A DNA stretch of 64,000 nt from contig CAYFHQ010000003.1 of NCBI GenBank assembly GCA_964342805.1, positions 1 to 64,000 of the forward strand. The letters run 5' to 3'. The notes under the pieces are model-generated. The model worked only from the letters and a program-made list of their open reading frames with translations. It was not told the origin of the DNA and made no database searches. Shown here one piece after another: positions 9,401-19,200 of the stretch (position 1 is the stretch's first letter; every line of letters begins with the position of its first letter). This DNA is from CAYFHQ01 sp964342805. Its GTDB lineage: Bacteria > Bacillota > Clostridia > Peptostreptococcales > Acidaminobacteraceae. The position numbers and the translations under genes are program-made.

Positions 9401-9759
9401 AGTCCATTTCCACCTTGATCAAAGGACTGGAAGCGAACATAATCCGTCGTAATCCCTTCCCCCTTGCGCTTAATAGATCGCTCAATAATAAAGCGCTGAC
9501 GACCCTCTTCCCCATTCAACTCAAACTCAAAACGGATATAGGCCTTGTCTACAGCTGTGTTAATGAACTCTTTTGTACTCCTAGCGATCCCCTCATAGCC
9601 ATAAAGGGCAATGGTCATCCCGTCTAGTAGGGTGGACTTGCCACAGCCCGTAGGACCAAAGATCCCAAACAGCCCCCTGGAGGACAGGGTGGCAAAATCA
9701 ATGGTCTGTTCCTCGATATAGCTGTTCAAGCCACTCAGCGTCAGTTTGATCGGCTTCAT
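6406..9759 (-). CDS. sbcC: SbcC, ATPase subunit of the SbcCD nuclease
   Basis: SMC-like partner of the SbcD nuclease (bacterial Rad50) that opens hairpins and processes protein-blocked DNA ends. The 1117 residues have an N-terminal Walker A (FGPTGCGKSTLLDG) near residue 35 and two long coiled-coil arms. Between the arms is a zinc hook of type CPLC followed by GSEDHPH. The C-terminal ATPase half has the signature LSGGETFLAALSLSLA and Walker B LEFFFLDEGFGTLD. I use the ATG at 9759, which has GAGGAGGG upstream; this start lies 62 bases inside the end of sbcD. The longer frame to 9825 reads as antisense-like sequence. Length is normal for the family. Confidence 0.96.
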   Translation of the reverse strand: MKPIKLTLSGLNSYIEEQTIDFATLSSRGLFGIFGPTGCGKSTLLDGMTIALYGYEGIARSTKEFINTAVDKAYIRFEFELNGEEGRQRFIIERSIKRKGEGITTDYVRFQSFDQGGNGLELLDKTREVNERIVDLLGLTAADFTRSVVLPQGKFSDFLTLGGKERRDMLERILNLREYGGALTDKVRKSDRRLEKMEHLATGELERYADVTPETLKEQETLLEGQKATLEKSEGLWRDLTKKTQTLEQEFQWTQAFDQASRERKILEGQSEAIEAEEKNLHMAREAQKIVPILRQLQSTEQSLVKTTTSVKDLEKQESTQAQTRSRIQKQWLDHQDQWSQQQAWLVKEDLLLKQAKEASEKADGLQEKRLKLLDDYKREKISVKAHSEQLKTLVDQEGKLQEEMIALESWETAHTQETSSLKDLQAGAQLEQEHKRLREKEKEAFTAIQEVADKHKQVAANLKRQRDQGKWVRLEILNHEIEQLEKELGDLDKEVVQGQERLEQTRVHLAKSENQYQEWAKAREDNLRDTILQDLSLHLLDQTPCPLCGSEDHPHVYQARPVEQVDTVLGLSLEEDMQAARIAIEKLKLGLDQLEVRRGQIKELLVASDPLDREALANLRAHHGQRMNWREEGLLDRLEKDLQAQTILLSNTETTLDHRKKQVEEFRAEGQVCQEKLLVLRQGTALEEESHQSFSERLIQAEKLEEALVNNRKQQKVLQKQARALKEDLEVLRPKVEAGNRLLSDIKRDGEQIRVQLDDLQNKLVDLLGENTLYQAQSIWSQRKVDWTQAHEALEEVSKTTEKSYQDLVTRLATVRGQLVKDQGALALVEEDLLSALKESTFDNRQAVEAHVLSPEKQKEMAEAIQHHKQQMAIFKSREKDLSEKLGSRRVTADQLSQVKEESSQAEKAYRELHQRVATLIEQVKQKREDLKTLSSILERLSQVRSVRAVLDQILKLIKGNRFVEFVAMRHLRYIALEASDRLMDITSHRYSLELDDKGNFIICDHYSGGVRRDTNTLSGGETFLAALSLSLALSSQIQLKGKSTLEFFFLDEGFGTLDHGLLDIVMSSLEKLWNEQMAVGIITHVEELKNRVPIQLVVEPAIAGVKGTTTKIEMT

Positions 9760-10963
9760 CTTGTCCCTCCTCTCCAACGAGCATATTGAAGATGTTGGCC
9801 ACCTGGTCAGTAGGCGCAACACCATTTTCCTTCTTGAAAAAACCTGTAAAGAGCTCTGCCATGGTCATTTCGTCAATTTTATGGTCCTGGATAAGGGCAG
9901 GATCACCGTCACTTTGGAGGATGGGCTGAATGCCCAGTAGGTCTTTTTTAGCCCGCTTAATGGCCCGAATGTCCTCCTGGTCCAAGACCTTGTCTGTATG
10001 GATCTCTAAATACACCCAGGTTGGGCGGTCATGGTTCTCTTCACACCGGTCAATGGCCTCCTGAACGGAATGACATGTCCAGGTTTCAATGGGCTTGTAG
10101 TTGGTCAGATAGACGTCTCGAACAAGCGCATCGGCCCCCGCTTCTAGGTCTACAATTTTTACGACTTTGGCATAACCAACTTCACTCCGACTATATTGCA
10201 GGGGGGAGCCCGCGTAGTAGGCCTTTTCGTTGCCCCTTACCTGCTGGGCCCTATGTAGGTGGCCCAAGGCTATGTATTGGGACCTTTCTGGAAAGGCGTT
10301 GGCATTAACCACCAAGCCCCCTCCGATTTGAATGGGGCGCTCCGAGTCCGTAGTTTCTCCACCCATGGTGAAGAGGTGGGACATGGCGATATTGATTGTG
10401 TCCTCCTTGAAATGGACGGCCATTTGTGAGAAACGTTCTTGCACTTTTTCTGAGTAGGACCGCTGGAGGTCTGCCTCGTCCAAGGACTCACTAAGGACTT
10501 GGTTGAGTCGCTTTTCACTGGGATAGGGCAAAAGGTTGAAGACCACTTTTTGGCCCTGGATGTCCAGAGTAACTGCCCCCTGGCCATGGACTTGCAGATG
10601 ATGTTGGCCAAATGGCCCAGAGGGTACCATAAAGTCTGGCATGCCCATGAGGAGGACCCCATGGTCTTGGGCCAAGTGGGCTGCCGCCTGGAGCCGGTCT
10701 GGATGGTCATGATTGCCTGCGATAACGATTACAGGCCGCCTTCCTCCGTCTGCCAGGGCTTTTACGCCTTGGTAAAACAAGGTTTCCGCCCGGCTTGGCG
10801 GGTTCATTGTGTCATATATATCCCCGGCGATCAGGACCAAGTCTACGCTTTCGCGGTTTACAATGTCCACCATTTCACCGATCATTTGCTCTTGTTCGTC
10901 TAGTCGACTGTAGCCCTCCAGGTATTTGCCTAGGTGCCAGTCCGATGTATGGAGTATTCTCAT
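9698..10963 (-). CDS. sbcD: SbcD, metallophosphoesterase subunit of the SbcCD nuclease
   Basis: Manganese-dependent nuclease partner of SbcC (bacterial Mre11). Its 421 residues carry the five phosphoesterase motifs: HTSDWHLGK at residues 5-13, LIAGDIYD near 45, VIAGNHDHPDR near 80, and later SHLFTMGGE and LGHLHRAQ. The C-terminal capping domain ends in an acidic tail. The 3' end overlaps the start of sbcC by 62 bases in another frame, which is longer than the usual four-base coupling and should tie translation of the two subunits together. The ATG at 10963 begins the conserved MRILHTSDWH start. Confidence 0.96.
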   Translation of the reverse strand: MRILHTSDWHLGKYLEGYSRLDEQEQMIGEMVDIVNRESVDLVLIAGDIYDTMNPPSRAETLFYQGVKALADGGRRPVIVIAGNHDHPDRLQAAAHLAQDHGVLLMGMPDFMVPSGPFGQHHLQVHGQGAVTLDIQGQKVVFNLLPYPSEKRLNQVLSESLDEADLQRSYSEKVQERFSQMAVHFKEDTINIAMSHLFTMGGETTDSERPIQIGGGLVVNANAFPERSQYIALGHLHRAQQVRGNEKAYYAGSPLQYSRSEVGYAKVVKIVDLEAGADALVRDVYLTNYKPIETWTCHSVQEAIDRCEENHDRPTWVYLEIHTDKVLDQEDIRAIKRAKKDLLGIQPILQSDGDPALIQDHKIDEMTMAELFTGFFKKENGVAPTDQVANIFNMLVGEEGQDEADQTDAEWLEQLYRGTDH

Positions 10964-11002
10964 ACGGCCTCCGTTTCCTAATCTCTGTCAATAGTATACC
11001 AA

Positions 11003-11042
11003 AAGCAGGTGGGACGTGACCATGGATCACTCCCACCTGCTT
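11003..11042 (-). terminator. Probable terminator between the lipoprotein gene and sbcD
   Basis: A 12-bp stem (AAGCAGGTGGGA with TCCCACCTGCTT) lies between the two genes. The T tract on the minus strand is only four bases, so read-through into sbcD is possible. Confidence 0.55.
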
Positions 11043-11055
11043 CTCATTTTTAGGG

Positions 11056-12558
11056 CTATTTGAGATATTGTTGTATATCCGTTTTGGGTATGGCGAACTG
11101 GACTGCATTTTTCTTGTAGACCCCAGCTGGAAAAATCAGTTCCAGGTGGTCTTCCCTTAACATATAGGGGGTTTCAGTGGTGACCACTGGGTAGGTCTCC
11201 ACCTCTTTTTCCTGCTCGTCCAGTTGTTGTTGCAAGACGCGGTTCAAGGCCGCCAAGTAAATATGAGAATCTGTGCGAAACTGGTCGTCTAGTGTTAAGG
11301 TCGACCCCGTTGCCAGATCAAAGGTGGCTGCAGTTCGGTCACTATAGGACAACTGGGGAACGGACTTGTTGATCACATGGGCATGGACCACAATGGTGAG
11401 CTTGTCCTTGTCCACCGTTTGTACGTCATAGGTGATCCTAGACCGGTACACATCCTCATCCAAGCCCTCAAGGGCCCGCTTCATTCGGCCAATCATCAAG
11501 AAGATCTGGTTGTTCATCCGGTCTTGTACAATGGTGTTTTCCATTAGGGTGAACTGGGGGTAGCGGATTTCTTTACGACTCCCTAGACCTTCTTCCACCT
11601 CGTCCAGCCTCATGGTCCGGTGGCTAAAAACCAAGGGGTAGAGCCTTACAAAGGCGTCTTTGGTGGTGGTGTACTTTGAATTGGTGCGGTCGATTTCGGT
11701 TTCGAAGGCTTCCACCCGCTTTGCAAAGGCTGTCCCAGCATAATGTTGCTGAATGGCAGCATAGGAGGCACGAACATCAGCAAGTAGATTACCAGTGACA
11801 CCGTCAAAGGTGTTTAATTCTGTATCCCCAAGCATGTAGCGCTGTACCATCCCCTCATAGGATAGTCTGACTTCATCATTCCGGGGGAAATTGGGATAAT
11901 CATCCAAGAATCGTTCATATGCTGCAATCTGGTCTGCAAGACCACTTCTACCACTCAAAGAGTAAACTTTAGATGGTTCAAGGCTTGTGTCACTGATCAA
12001 GCGAATGTAGGCTAGGGTATCCTCACTAATCTCGTTTCCATATTGACGGATAAACTCGTCTGCATTGGGCACAACCACATAATAAGACTCAAGCTCAACA
12101 ATCTTTGCCCCATTGAATACAAGTTGCTGTGCACGCTTCAAAAACTCAACATCTCGGATGTTTGAAAAGCGGTTGGTGTCAAAGGAAAAGCGAAATTCGC
12201 TCCGGCTCAAGGCTTGTAGGTCAGGGTCTAGCAAGTCATCTGTTTGGTCAGAAGCATAGGCCATGACTTGATCAAAAGTAGTCAAGACCATACTATTGGC
12301 ACTTTCCAAGGGAGAAGCTAGCAAGTTCTCATTTAAGAAGGCCATCAAGTCTTTGGGTAAAGGCTCCTGGTCCAACAAGTCATGAAAGGCCGCTTCCACA
12401 TCAAACTCCGGTTGGGGAGGTGTATTCTCTTGTGTTGTTTCTACTTCCTCTTCTACCGCTTGGTCGGGCCTTGGGTCTGCTGGTTCTTGGTCCGGCGTGC
12501 AAGCCGTTGCAAGAACACCCACCAAAAGGGGGAAGAGGATCCATTTCCATTTATTCAT
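11056..12558 (-). CDS. Lipoprotein with C-terminal DUF3298/RsiV-like domain
   Basis: A 500-residue secreted lipoprotein: signal peptide MNKWKWILFPLLVGVLATAC with a lipobox LATAC, then a Glu/Pro-rich linker. A long helical middle region (about 60-320) of no recognised family follows. The C-terminal part (about 340-500) has the pattern of DUF3298, including TLDDQF, a predicted DHLELIFPAGVY strand pair and a YDVQTVDKDKLTIVV strand. DUF3298 also forms the sensor part of anti-sigma factor RsiV, but no sigma factor or transmembrane anti-sigma helix is present here. The start at 12558 is set by GGAG spaced eight bases upstream. It lies between addA and sbcDC on the same strand, yet no repair role is implied. 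Function unknown. Confidence 0.7.
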   Translation of the reverse strand: MNKWKWILFPLLVGVLATACTPDQEPADPRPDQAVEEEVETTQENTPPQPEFDVEAAFHDLLDQEPLPKDLMAFLNENLLASPLESANSMVLTTFDQVMAYASDQTDDLLDPDLQALSRSEFRFSFDTNRFSNIRDVEFLKRAQQLVFNGAKIVELESYYVVVPNADEFIRQYGNEISEDTLAYIRLISDTSLEPSKVYSLSGRSGLADQIAAYERFLDDYPNFPRNDEVRLSYEGMVQRYMLGDTELNTFDGVTGNLLADVRASYAAIQQHYAGTAFAKRVEAFETEIDRTNSKYTTTKDAFVRLYPLVFSHRTMRLDEVEEGLGSRKEIRYPQFTLMENTIVQDRMNNQIFLMIGRMKRALEGLDEDVYRSRITYDVQTVDKDKLTIVVHAHVINKSVPQLSYSDRTAATFDLATGSTLTLDDQFRTDSHIYLAALNRVLQQQLDEQEKEVETYPVVTTETPYMLREDHLELIFPAGVYKKNAVQFAIPKTDIQQYLK

Positions 12559-12636
12559 CTTTATCTCCGTAAGTGATCTCTCACTCAGTATATCAACCGG
12601 ATGGGACAATGATTTCTCAATTCGGTTACAGTTTGT

Positions 12637-15600
12637 CTAGATCTCCAGCGCTACACTGTCGTAGGCGTCAAAGAGGTAGACATGGGCCTCTTTCACTTTT
12701 TTGTCCAGGAGGGCTTCAAGGGCGTCCTTATAGAGCTGTAGCTGGACCCGATAGGACTCAGCCACGGCTTCTTTGGTTTTAAAGCCCGTAAAGTCCGTTT
12801 TATAGTCTACCAAGACCAGTTGGCCCTCTTCTTCGAAGTAGCAGTCAATGATCCCCTGAACCAAAATAGACTCCCCTTGGACCTGTCTACGGATCATAAA
12901 GGGGACTTCCCTATGGATACGGTCCGCCTGTAACATCCGTCTGCCCAAGTCTGTCGTAAAGAGGCCGGCGATTTGCTGGCAATCAATTTGTATGTGTTCC
13001 GCTTCCGTGATCAAGGCTTTTAGATAGAGGCCTTCCACTTGTTTTTGAATCCCTTCCTCGGTTACATCACCACCAAAGTGTAAGTGTTGCATTACGAAGT
13101 GGTGGAGGGTTCCCCGGTCAGCGGCAGAAAGTTTGGTTTCGTTGACCAAGAACTTTGGCTGGGGAATCAGTTTAGGGATATGGACACCGGCTTCTGACAA
13201 GCCATGGGACTCTAGCCGCTTAATATCTGACACCGCCAGCTTAAAGGGGGTGTGGAGACCTTGCTCATGGGGGTAGGCCCAGTCAAATCGGTCTTGGATC
13301 TGGCCATATATTTGGGGTTCTGGTTGACTTACGTCCCTTGTGACAGGCACTTCCCTGTCCCCACTTGGTCCAGGTTGATCTTGATCACGACCGACTTCCT
13401 TGTCCGCTACTTGTCGGTCTTGGTAATGGCCTAGACCCTGGGCAGGTGCCAATAGCTGGTCCTTTCGGACAAGATCGATCTGCCAACGACTTTGCCAAGA
13501 CCCACTGGCCCCAGTGGACCACTCAGACAAGTCCCGCAGGGGGCCACCGTCAGGGTGTTCTGCCAAAATGGTGGATACCCAATCCAGATAAGAGCGTCCT
13601 GCCTTACGTTGGTACAAGCTGACTCCGCGGCTCCATTTCTTTCCGTCAGATTCCAGACGGCTGGTGGTACCCACCAGGTACAAACAATCCACGGCCCGGG
13701 TCAGGGCCACATACAAGATCCGCATTTCTTCGGACAAACTTTCTTCTAACATGGTACGCTTCATGACTGCTTGGGAAAGGGTTTGTGACCATATCCGCTT
13801 GTCTGGGTCAACAAACTTTGGTCCAAGACCAACATCCTTATGTAGGAGGAGGTTTTCCTGGGTGTCCCGGAGGTTGAACTTCTTGCCCATGCCTCCGACT
13901 ATGACCACGGGAAACTCTAGGCCCTTGGACTTGTGGATACTCATAAGCCGAACCACGTCCTCATGTTCCCCCACAGCCGTTGCGGCCCCCAGGTCACCAG
14001 CGCTTTTCTTCAGGCGGTCAACAAAACGAATAAAGTAGAACAAGCCACCTGCATTGTGCTTTTGCATCTGACCCGCCCGGTCCACCAGGACCCGGAGGTT
14101 GGCTTGTCGGGCACTCCCGCCTGGCATGGCACCGGCGTAGTGGTAAAAACCAGTGTCCATGAGGAGCTGCCAGAGAAAGCTGTTTAGGGGTTTGTAGCGG
14201 GCTTGGTCTGCCCAGGTTGCCAAGAGGTCCCAAAATTCCTTGCACCGTAGGGCAAGGGGGTCCTCCCCTTCCATGGCCCCCACAAAGGCTTCGTGGAAAT
14301 GGCCTCCTGGTTGTCGCAAGCGTATTTGTACCAGGTCATCGGTGGAGAAACCACCAATGGGTGACCGCAAGACCGTCAAAAGGGGCAGGTCCTGGGCCCG
14401 GTTGTCTATGACCCGGAGTAAGCTCAAAAACATGTCCACTTCCAGGGCGTCGAAATACCCAGCCCCGGCGTCCGTATAAAGGGGAATACCAGCCTCAGCA
14501 AAGACATCGTGGAAGACCCCGGACCAGGACCGGGTGGCCCTGAGAAGGACAACAATATCCCCAAAGCGGATAGGCTTCCAAACCCCATTCTTCCCGTCAT
14601 AGGTAGGTTGGCCTATGAGGCTTTGGATCTTTTTTGTTATGGCTATGGCTTCCAGTTGGGCTGCCTTCATTTCTTTTAGGTCTTCGTCCTGCAAGGCTTC
14701 ATCGGCAGAAGCATCAATAATGGTCAAGTGGCAGGACGGGTCCTGGCGGTCCTGGAAATCCAGGCCCGGATAGAGGGCTGCGTTTTCATCGTAATCCAAC
14801 TCCCCGAAGGACTTGGACATGAGTCGACTGAAAATCTCATTGATCCCAAAGAGGACCTGGTCCCTGGACCGGAAGTTCTTGGACAGGTCAATTCTTTGAT
14901 TGACCGAACCCTTGACCTTGTCATACCGGTCATACTTTTCCAGGAAAAGACTGGGGTCTGCCAAACGAAATCTATATATACTCTGCTTCACGTCTCCAAC
15001 CAGGAAGGTATTGTTGTCTCGCTTTATGGAACCAACAATGGTCTCCTGAACAATATTGGAGTCTTGATACTCGTCCATAAAAATGTAATCAAACTTTTCC
15101 CTGTAGCCCTTGGCAATGTCTCCATTGCTGAGGATGTCAATGGCATAGTGCTCCAGGTCATTGAAGTCTAGCAGGTTTTGATCCCTTTTCATGGCATCAA
15201 AACCCTTGGCCACCTGGTCCACCATTTCTGCGAGGCGGGTGAGAACAGGAGCCAGGTCCTTGGCGTCACTCTGGTGGGCGGAAAAGGGCTTCATGGTCAC
15301 CATTTGCTTGAGTGGCTCCATGACCTTTTTCTTATATATGTCCCGAAGGGCCTTAACCTCATCCACCAGGGCCGGGTCAACTTCTTCTTTTCGAGCCTTC
15401 TTAATGGTGGCAAGGCGGGGGTGTTTCAATCCAGCCATGACCCCATAGAGGGCCTCTACCCCCTCGGTGGCCGCCTGGCTGACTTCCAGAAGGGTTCCCT
15501 GGTCCTCGGTTATGGTCTTGCCATATTCCAGGGGACCGTCGGGTAACTCACAGAGGGCTGCAGCACTTTTTAGAATGTCCTCTGCTGCTCTCAAGTCTTC

Positions 15601-16254
15601 CCCTACAATCACCATGAGCATGTCCACCCATGGTGAGGACTCAAAATCCAAAGCCGCCTGGTCAAAAACCTGGGTTTGGTCCTTGAGCCACTGGCCAGGA
15701 TGGGGTTTTGACTGGATAAAGTAGTAGACCTTGAGCAGGAGGTCCCTGAGGCGGTCATCGGTCCGGCCACTTCCATAACTCTCCACCAAGCGGTGGAAGG
15801 CAGGATGACCCTCCTCATACTGGGCCTCCATGACCTGGTCTATGGCCTCCTCGAGCATGAGGCTGAGTTCAGTTGTGTCCCCAATCCGGAAGGTGGGGTT
15901 CAAGTCAGCTTCATAAAAATGCCTGCGAACCACGTCTATGCAAAAGGCGTGGACGGTCATGATATAAGATCTAGAAATCCGGCTGATCTGCCTACGTAAA
16001 AACTGTTCGTCTCCCCGCTTCTCTTCCAGGGCCTTCACCAGGGCAGCCAAAATCCGCTCCCGCATTTCTCCAGCAGCTGCATTGGTAAAGGTCACAATCA
16101 AGAGGCGGTCTATATCGGTTTGGTCTTCTAGGATCAATTGAATAATCCGTTCCACAAGAACGGCTGTTTTACCTGAGCCTGCTGCCGCAGATACCAAGAG
16201 GTTGGCTTGTCTGCTCTCAATGGCTTCTTTTTGCTCTTGGGTCCATCTAGGCAA
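12637..16254 (-). CDS. addA: AddA, helicase-nuclease subunit of AddAB
   Basis: ATP-dependent 3'-5' helicase and nuclease that, with AddB, resects double-strand breaks and loads RecA (the RecBCD role in Gram-positives). Helicase motifs appear in order: SAAAGSGKTAVLVERI near residue 25, LLIVTFTNAAAGEMR, FDYIFMDEYQDSN, VGDVKQSIYRFRLAD, LMSIHKSKGLEFPVV and LYVALTRAVDCLYL. The nuclease motif LVLVDYKTDF is near the C-terminus. I place the start at the TTG at 16254 (LPRWTQEQKEA), with AGGAGG six bases upstream. This overlaps the addB stop by eight bases and gives 1205 residues, close to the family norm. A charged Asp/Gln-rich stretch near residue 960 is a likely linker. Confidence 0.95.
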   Translation of the reverse strand: MPRWTQEQKEAIESRQANLLVSAAAGSGKTAVLVERIIQLILEDQTDIDRLLIVTFTNAAAGEMRERILAALVKALEEKRGDEQFLRRQISRISRSYIMTVHAFCIDVVRRHFYEADLNPTFRIGDTTELSLMLEEAIDQVMEAQYEEGHPAFHRLVESYGSGRTDDRLRDLLLKVYYFIQSKPHPGQWLKDQTQVFDQAALDFESSPWVDMLMVIVGEDLRAAEDILKSAAALCELPDGPLEYGKTITEDQGTLLEVSQAATEGVEALYGVMAGLKHPRLATIKKARKEEVDPALVDEVKALRDIYKKKVMEPLKQMVTMKPFSAHQSDAKDLAPVLTRLAEMVDQVAKGFDAMKRDQNLLDFNDLEHYAIDILSNGDIAKGYREKFDYIFMDEYQDSNIVQETIVGSIKRDNNTFLVGDVKQSIYRFRLADPSLFLEKYDRYDKVKGSVNQRIDLSKNFRSRDQVLFGINEIFSRLMSKSFGELDYDENAALYPGLDFQDRQDPSCHLTIIDASADEALQDEDLKEMKAAQLEAIAITKKIQSLIGQPTYDGKNGVWKPIRFGDIVVLLRATRSWSGVFHDVFAEAGIPLYTDAGAGYFDALEVDMFLSLLRVIDNRAQDLPLLTVLRSPIGGFSTDDLVQIRLRQPGGHFHEAFVGAMEGEDPLALRCKEFWDLLATWADQARYKPLNSFLWQLLMDTGFYHYAGAMPGGSARQANLRVLVDRAGQMQKHNAGGLFYFIRFVDRLKKSAGDLGAATAVGEHEDVVRLMSIHKSKGLEFPVVIVGGMGKKFNLRDTQENLLLHKDVGLGPKFVDPDKRIWSQTLSQAVMKRTMLEESLSEEMRILYVALTRAVDCLYLVGTTSRLESDGKKWSRGVSLYQRKAGRSYLDWVSTILAEHPDGGPLRDLSEWSTGASGSWQSRWQIDLVRKDQLLAPAQGLGHYQDRQVADKEVGRDQDQPGPSGDREVPVTRDVSQPEPQIYGQIQDRFDWAYPHEQGLHTPFKLAVSDIKRLESHGLSEAGVHIPKLIPQPKFLVNETKLSAADRGTLHHFVMQHLHFGGDVTEEGIQKQVEGLYLKALITEAEHIQIDCQQIAGLFTTDLGRRMLQADRIHREVPFMIRRQVQGESILVQGIIDCYFEEEGQLVLVDYKTDFTGFKTKEAVAESYRVQLQLYKDALEALLDKKVKEAHVYLFDAYDSVALEI

Positions 16255-19200
16255 GGTCGTCCTCCTCTTTGACCAAGTGGTCCATGACTTCTTCATCGGA
16301 TAGCTTACGGATATAGCGGAAGCTATTGTCTTCAAACTGCTGGTCGAATTGGCAGATACCCCGGTAGGGGCACCAGTCGCAGGAGGTAATCCCACTGTGC
16401 TTGCAGGGTTCAATTCGAATTTTTCCGTCTACAATTTCCTGCCCAATCTGTCCAACCAGGTGGCGGACATGGCTAATTAAGGCTGTAAAGGCCTCGGTTT
16501 CTATGGTTGAAGACCGGCTGGACACCGTACCGTCTTTTTTGATTTCCACGGGAATCACGTCAGATTTTGTCCCTGCGTCCAAAGACTCGTCCATGGACTG
16601 GAGGATATGGAACTCCTCCACAGCCAGGCCATCCATCTTAAGGGTACGCTTGATTTCAGCTTCTATGGCCTCCCGGTCCCCACCGGCTGACTCAATCATG
16701 GGGTCATCAATCTTGAAATAGAAGACACCGCTGGGGTAGAGCTCGTCCGCCCTCAAATAGTGTTTGTTGGTCAGGATCGCATCTAAATAAACGATCAGCT
16801 GGATCTGTAAACCATGGAAGGCGTCTGAAAGAGAAAACCGCCTAGAACCAGACTTGTAGTCCACAATCTTAACAAACTGCTGGTCCCCGTCCTTGAGGAT
16901 GTCCACCCGGTCAATCCGACCTTCCAAATAGATCCGTTCACCACTGGGTAGCTCAATGACAATGGGGGGCACCGTGTAGGGGTCCAGGCTGTCCTCAAAG
17001 GCCAATTCGAAGGCAGCAGGAATAAACTTGCCTGCTCGAACCTGTTCAGCCAAGGTCCAGGCGGCCCTGCGTCCCACCCGTTTTATCCGCTCAACCAGGT
17101 ACTGGTACCGATGGTTGCTTTCAAAGACAACATTGCCATACTTGCCGGTCACTTCATCGACCACTTGATCGATCATCCGCTCACAATCTTGGCGTTCCAA
17201 GGAGAACCAGTCCAACTTTTCCTTGTGCATGACCTTGGAAAAGGCCTCTAGGGAATAGTGGTAGATGGTCCCAATGTCCGGCAGGGCCACTGCGTACTCC
17301 TTCCGTTCAGAAGGTCTAAGACCGTACTGAACAAAATGAGAAAAGGGGCACTGGACATACCGCTCCATCCGGGAAACACTGGAATGGAGGGGGGTATTGT
17401 AAAGGGCATGGGCGTGACTTTGCCCTATAGTAGATACTTGATTTTTATGGAACAAGCCCGCCTGGCACCGGTTTAGAGCCTCCGTCCACTGGGGAGACTG
17501 GGCATACCAGGTCTGGACATCCCACCAAATAGAGGCAGTAGGATTCCCGTCCACCTGGTCCCGCATGTTCTTGACCACATGTTTAAAGGTTGCCGCTGGT
17601 CGGGTAACCTTGGACCATTCCAAGGACTCGTCCGGGATTACGTCGGTCACGGCCCTAAGGTCTGGAAAGAGGGTCAGGACCCGTTCCAAGAGGATCGAGG
17701 GCCGCTTGGCCTTGCCATCGTCATCCCCCAGGGCACAAGAGAAGGCCAAAAAGTCTGTAGGCCTTGCGATGGTCTGGTAAATGGATAACTGTTCCTCCAT
17801 GGCCAGGGTGGTGAAGTCGGACTTAAGTTCAAGCCCTTCGGCCTGGAGGTATTCCTTTTCTTCGTCTTGGAGAACCCCTCCAGGTGTACCCGCTGAAGGC
17901 AAGACCCCGTCATTGATCCCCAGGATAAAGAGGGCCTTGATTTCATGGGTTCTGGACCGCTCCAAACTGCCCACCAAGACCCGATCCCGGGCCGGTGGGA
18001 TCACACCAATCTGATAAGTGGAAAAACCCGTTTCCAACAGCTGAATAAAGGTCTTTAAGTTAATGGCTTCCTCCCCCATGAGCTCAACCAACTGGTCCAA
18101 GACTTCCATGAGGATGTTCCAAATTTGGGCAGCCTCGTTGGCCTCATCCAAGAGTTGGGCCGCTCTGAGTTCTTCAGTCCACTGGTCCAGGGCCTCGTAG
18201 AGGTTTCTGTCCGCAAAATGCTGGACCAAAGCCTCTGCCCGCTGGCGGACGTTTAATCGGCCTTTAAGGCTCTTATTGGCCCCTTCCAGTGAAGCCATGA
18301 GACGCTGCCTCAGGGGTTCGGCGACTTCCAACTCCGCCTCACTCCCCTTGTGGAAGGCCTCTTGCCATTGCTTACCCTTAATCCCATAGGCCAGGCAGTA
18401 GTTTTCCAGCATCTCACCCTCTGCCCTGCTTAGATTGCTGAGTCCTGTTTTGACCATACGGAAGACGTCCTCATACAAGAAGCCCCCCTGCAAGGTATTC
18501 AATAAAGACAGAACGTACTGGATAATGGGGTTGCCCGTTACAGGTCGTTTTTCATCCATAAAGAAGGGGATGTCGTGTTCTTGAAAACTCCTTTTTATGG
18601 CCAAGCCATAGGTGTCCAGGTCTGCGGCAACCACAGCCACGTCCCGCCACATCCAACCATGTTCTCGAACCTTGTGGAGGATCTGATCGGCGACCATTTC
18701 CACTTCTATGTGTTTGCTGGTGGCCTTCATCACCATTAGGGAATTATCGAGGCCTTGAAAGGTCTCAGTGGGATAGGCATAGAGGGCCTTTTCCAAATGA
18801 CGAACCATGGTGGCCTCTCGTGGTTGATGCTCCCCTGCTGGACTCTCCCCTTGGAGAGGAAAGCTGGTCTTCTTCTCTTCAATGTCGTGGTCCTTAGCGA
18901 TTTGGTGTAAACGTCTTAGGGTTTTCCAGGTAGCGTCAAAAGTCTCCCGGTCCGATGCATTGGGATCACTGTTGACTGTCAGGGCTACCGTAACATAGGC
19001 ACACCGGGTCATGAGTTTTTCCAGAATGGAATACTCCTGCCCTGTAAAGCCATTGAATCCATCGATCCATATTTTAGCGTCCTTGAGGAAGGCCACCTGA
19101 TCAATCTTCTCTAAAAGTAGGCTATAGAGCCCTTCCTCATCCACATAAGCGTCTGTTAATTTTTGTTGAAAGGCGGTATAGAGCAGGGTGATGTCTTCTA

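Noticed and set aside
12558..12609. Longer N-terminus for the DUF3298 lipoprotein
   Set aside because: The extension would put the signal peptide inside the protein and lacks a ribosome site; GGAG before 12558 fits.
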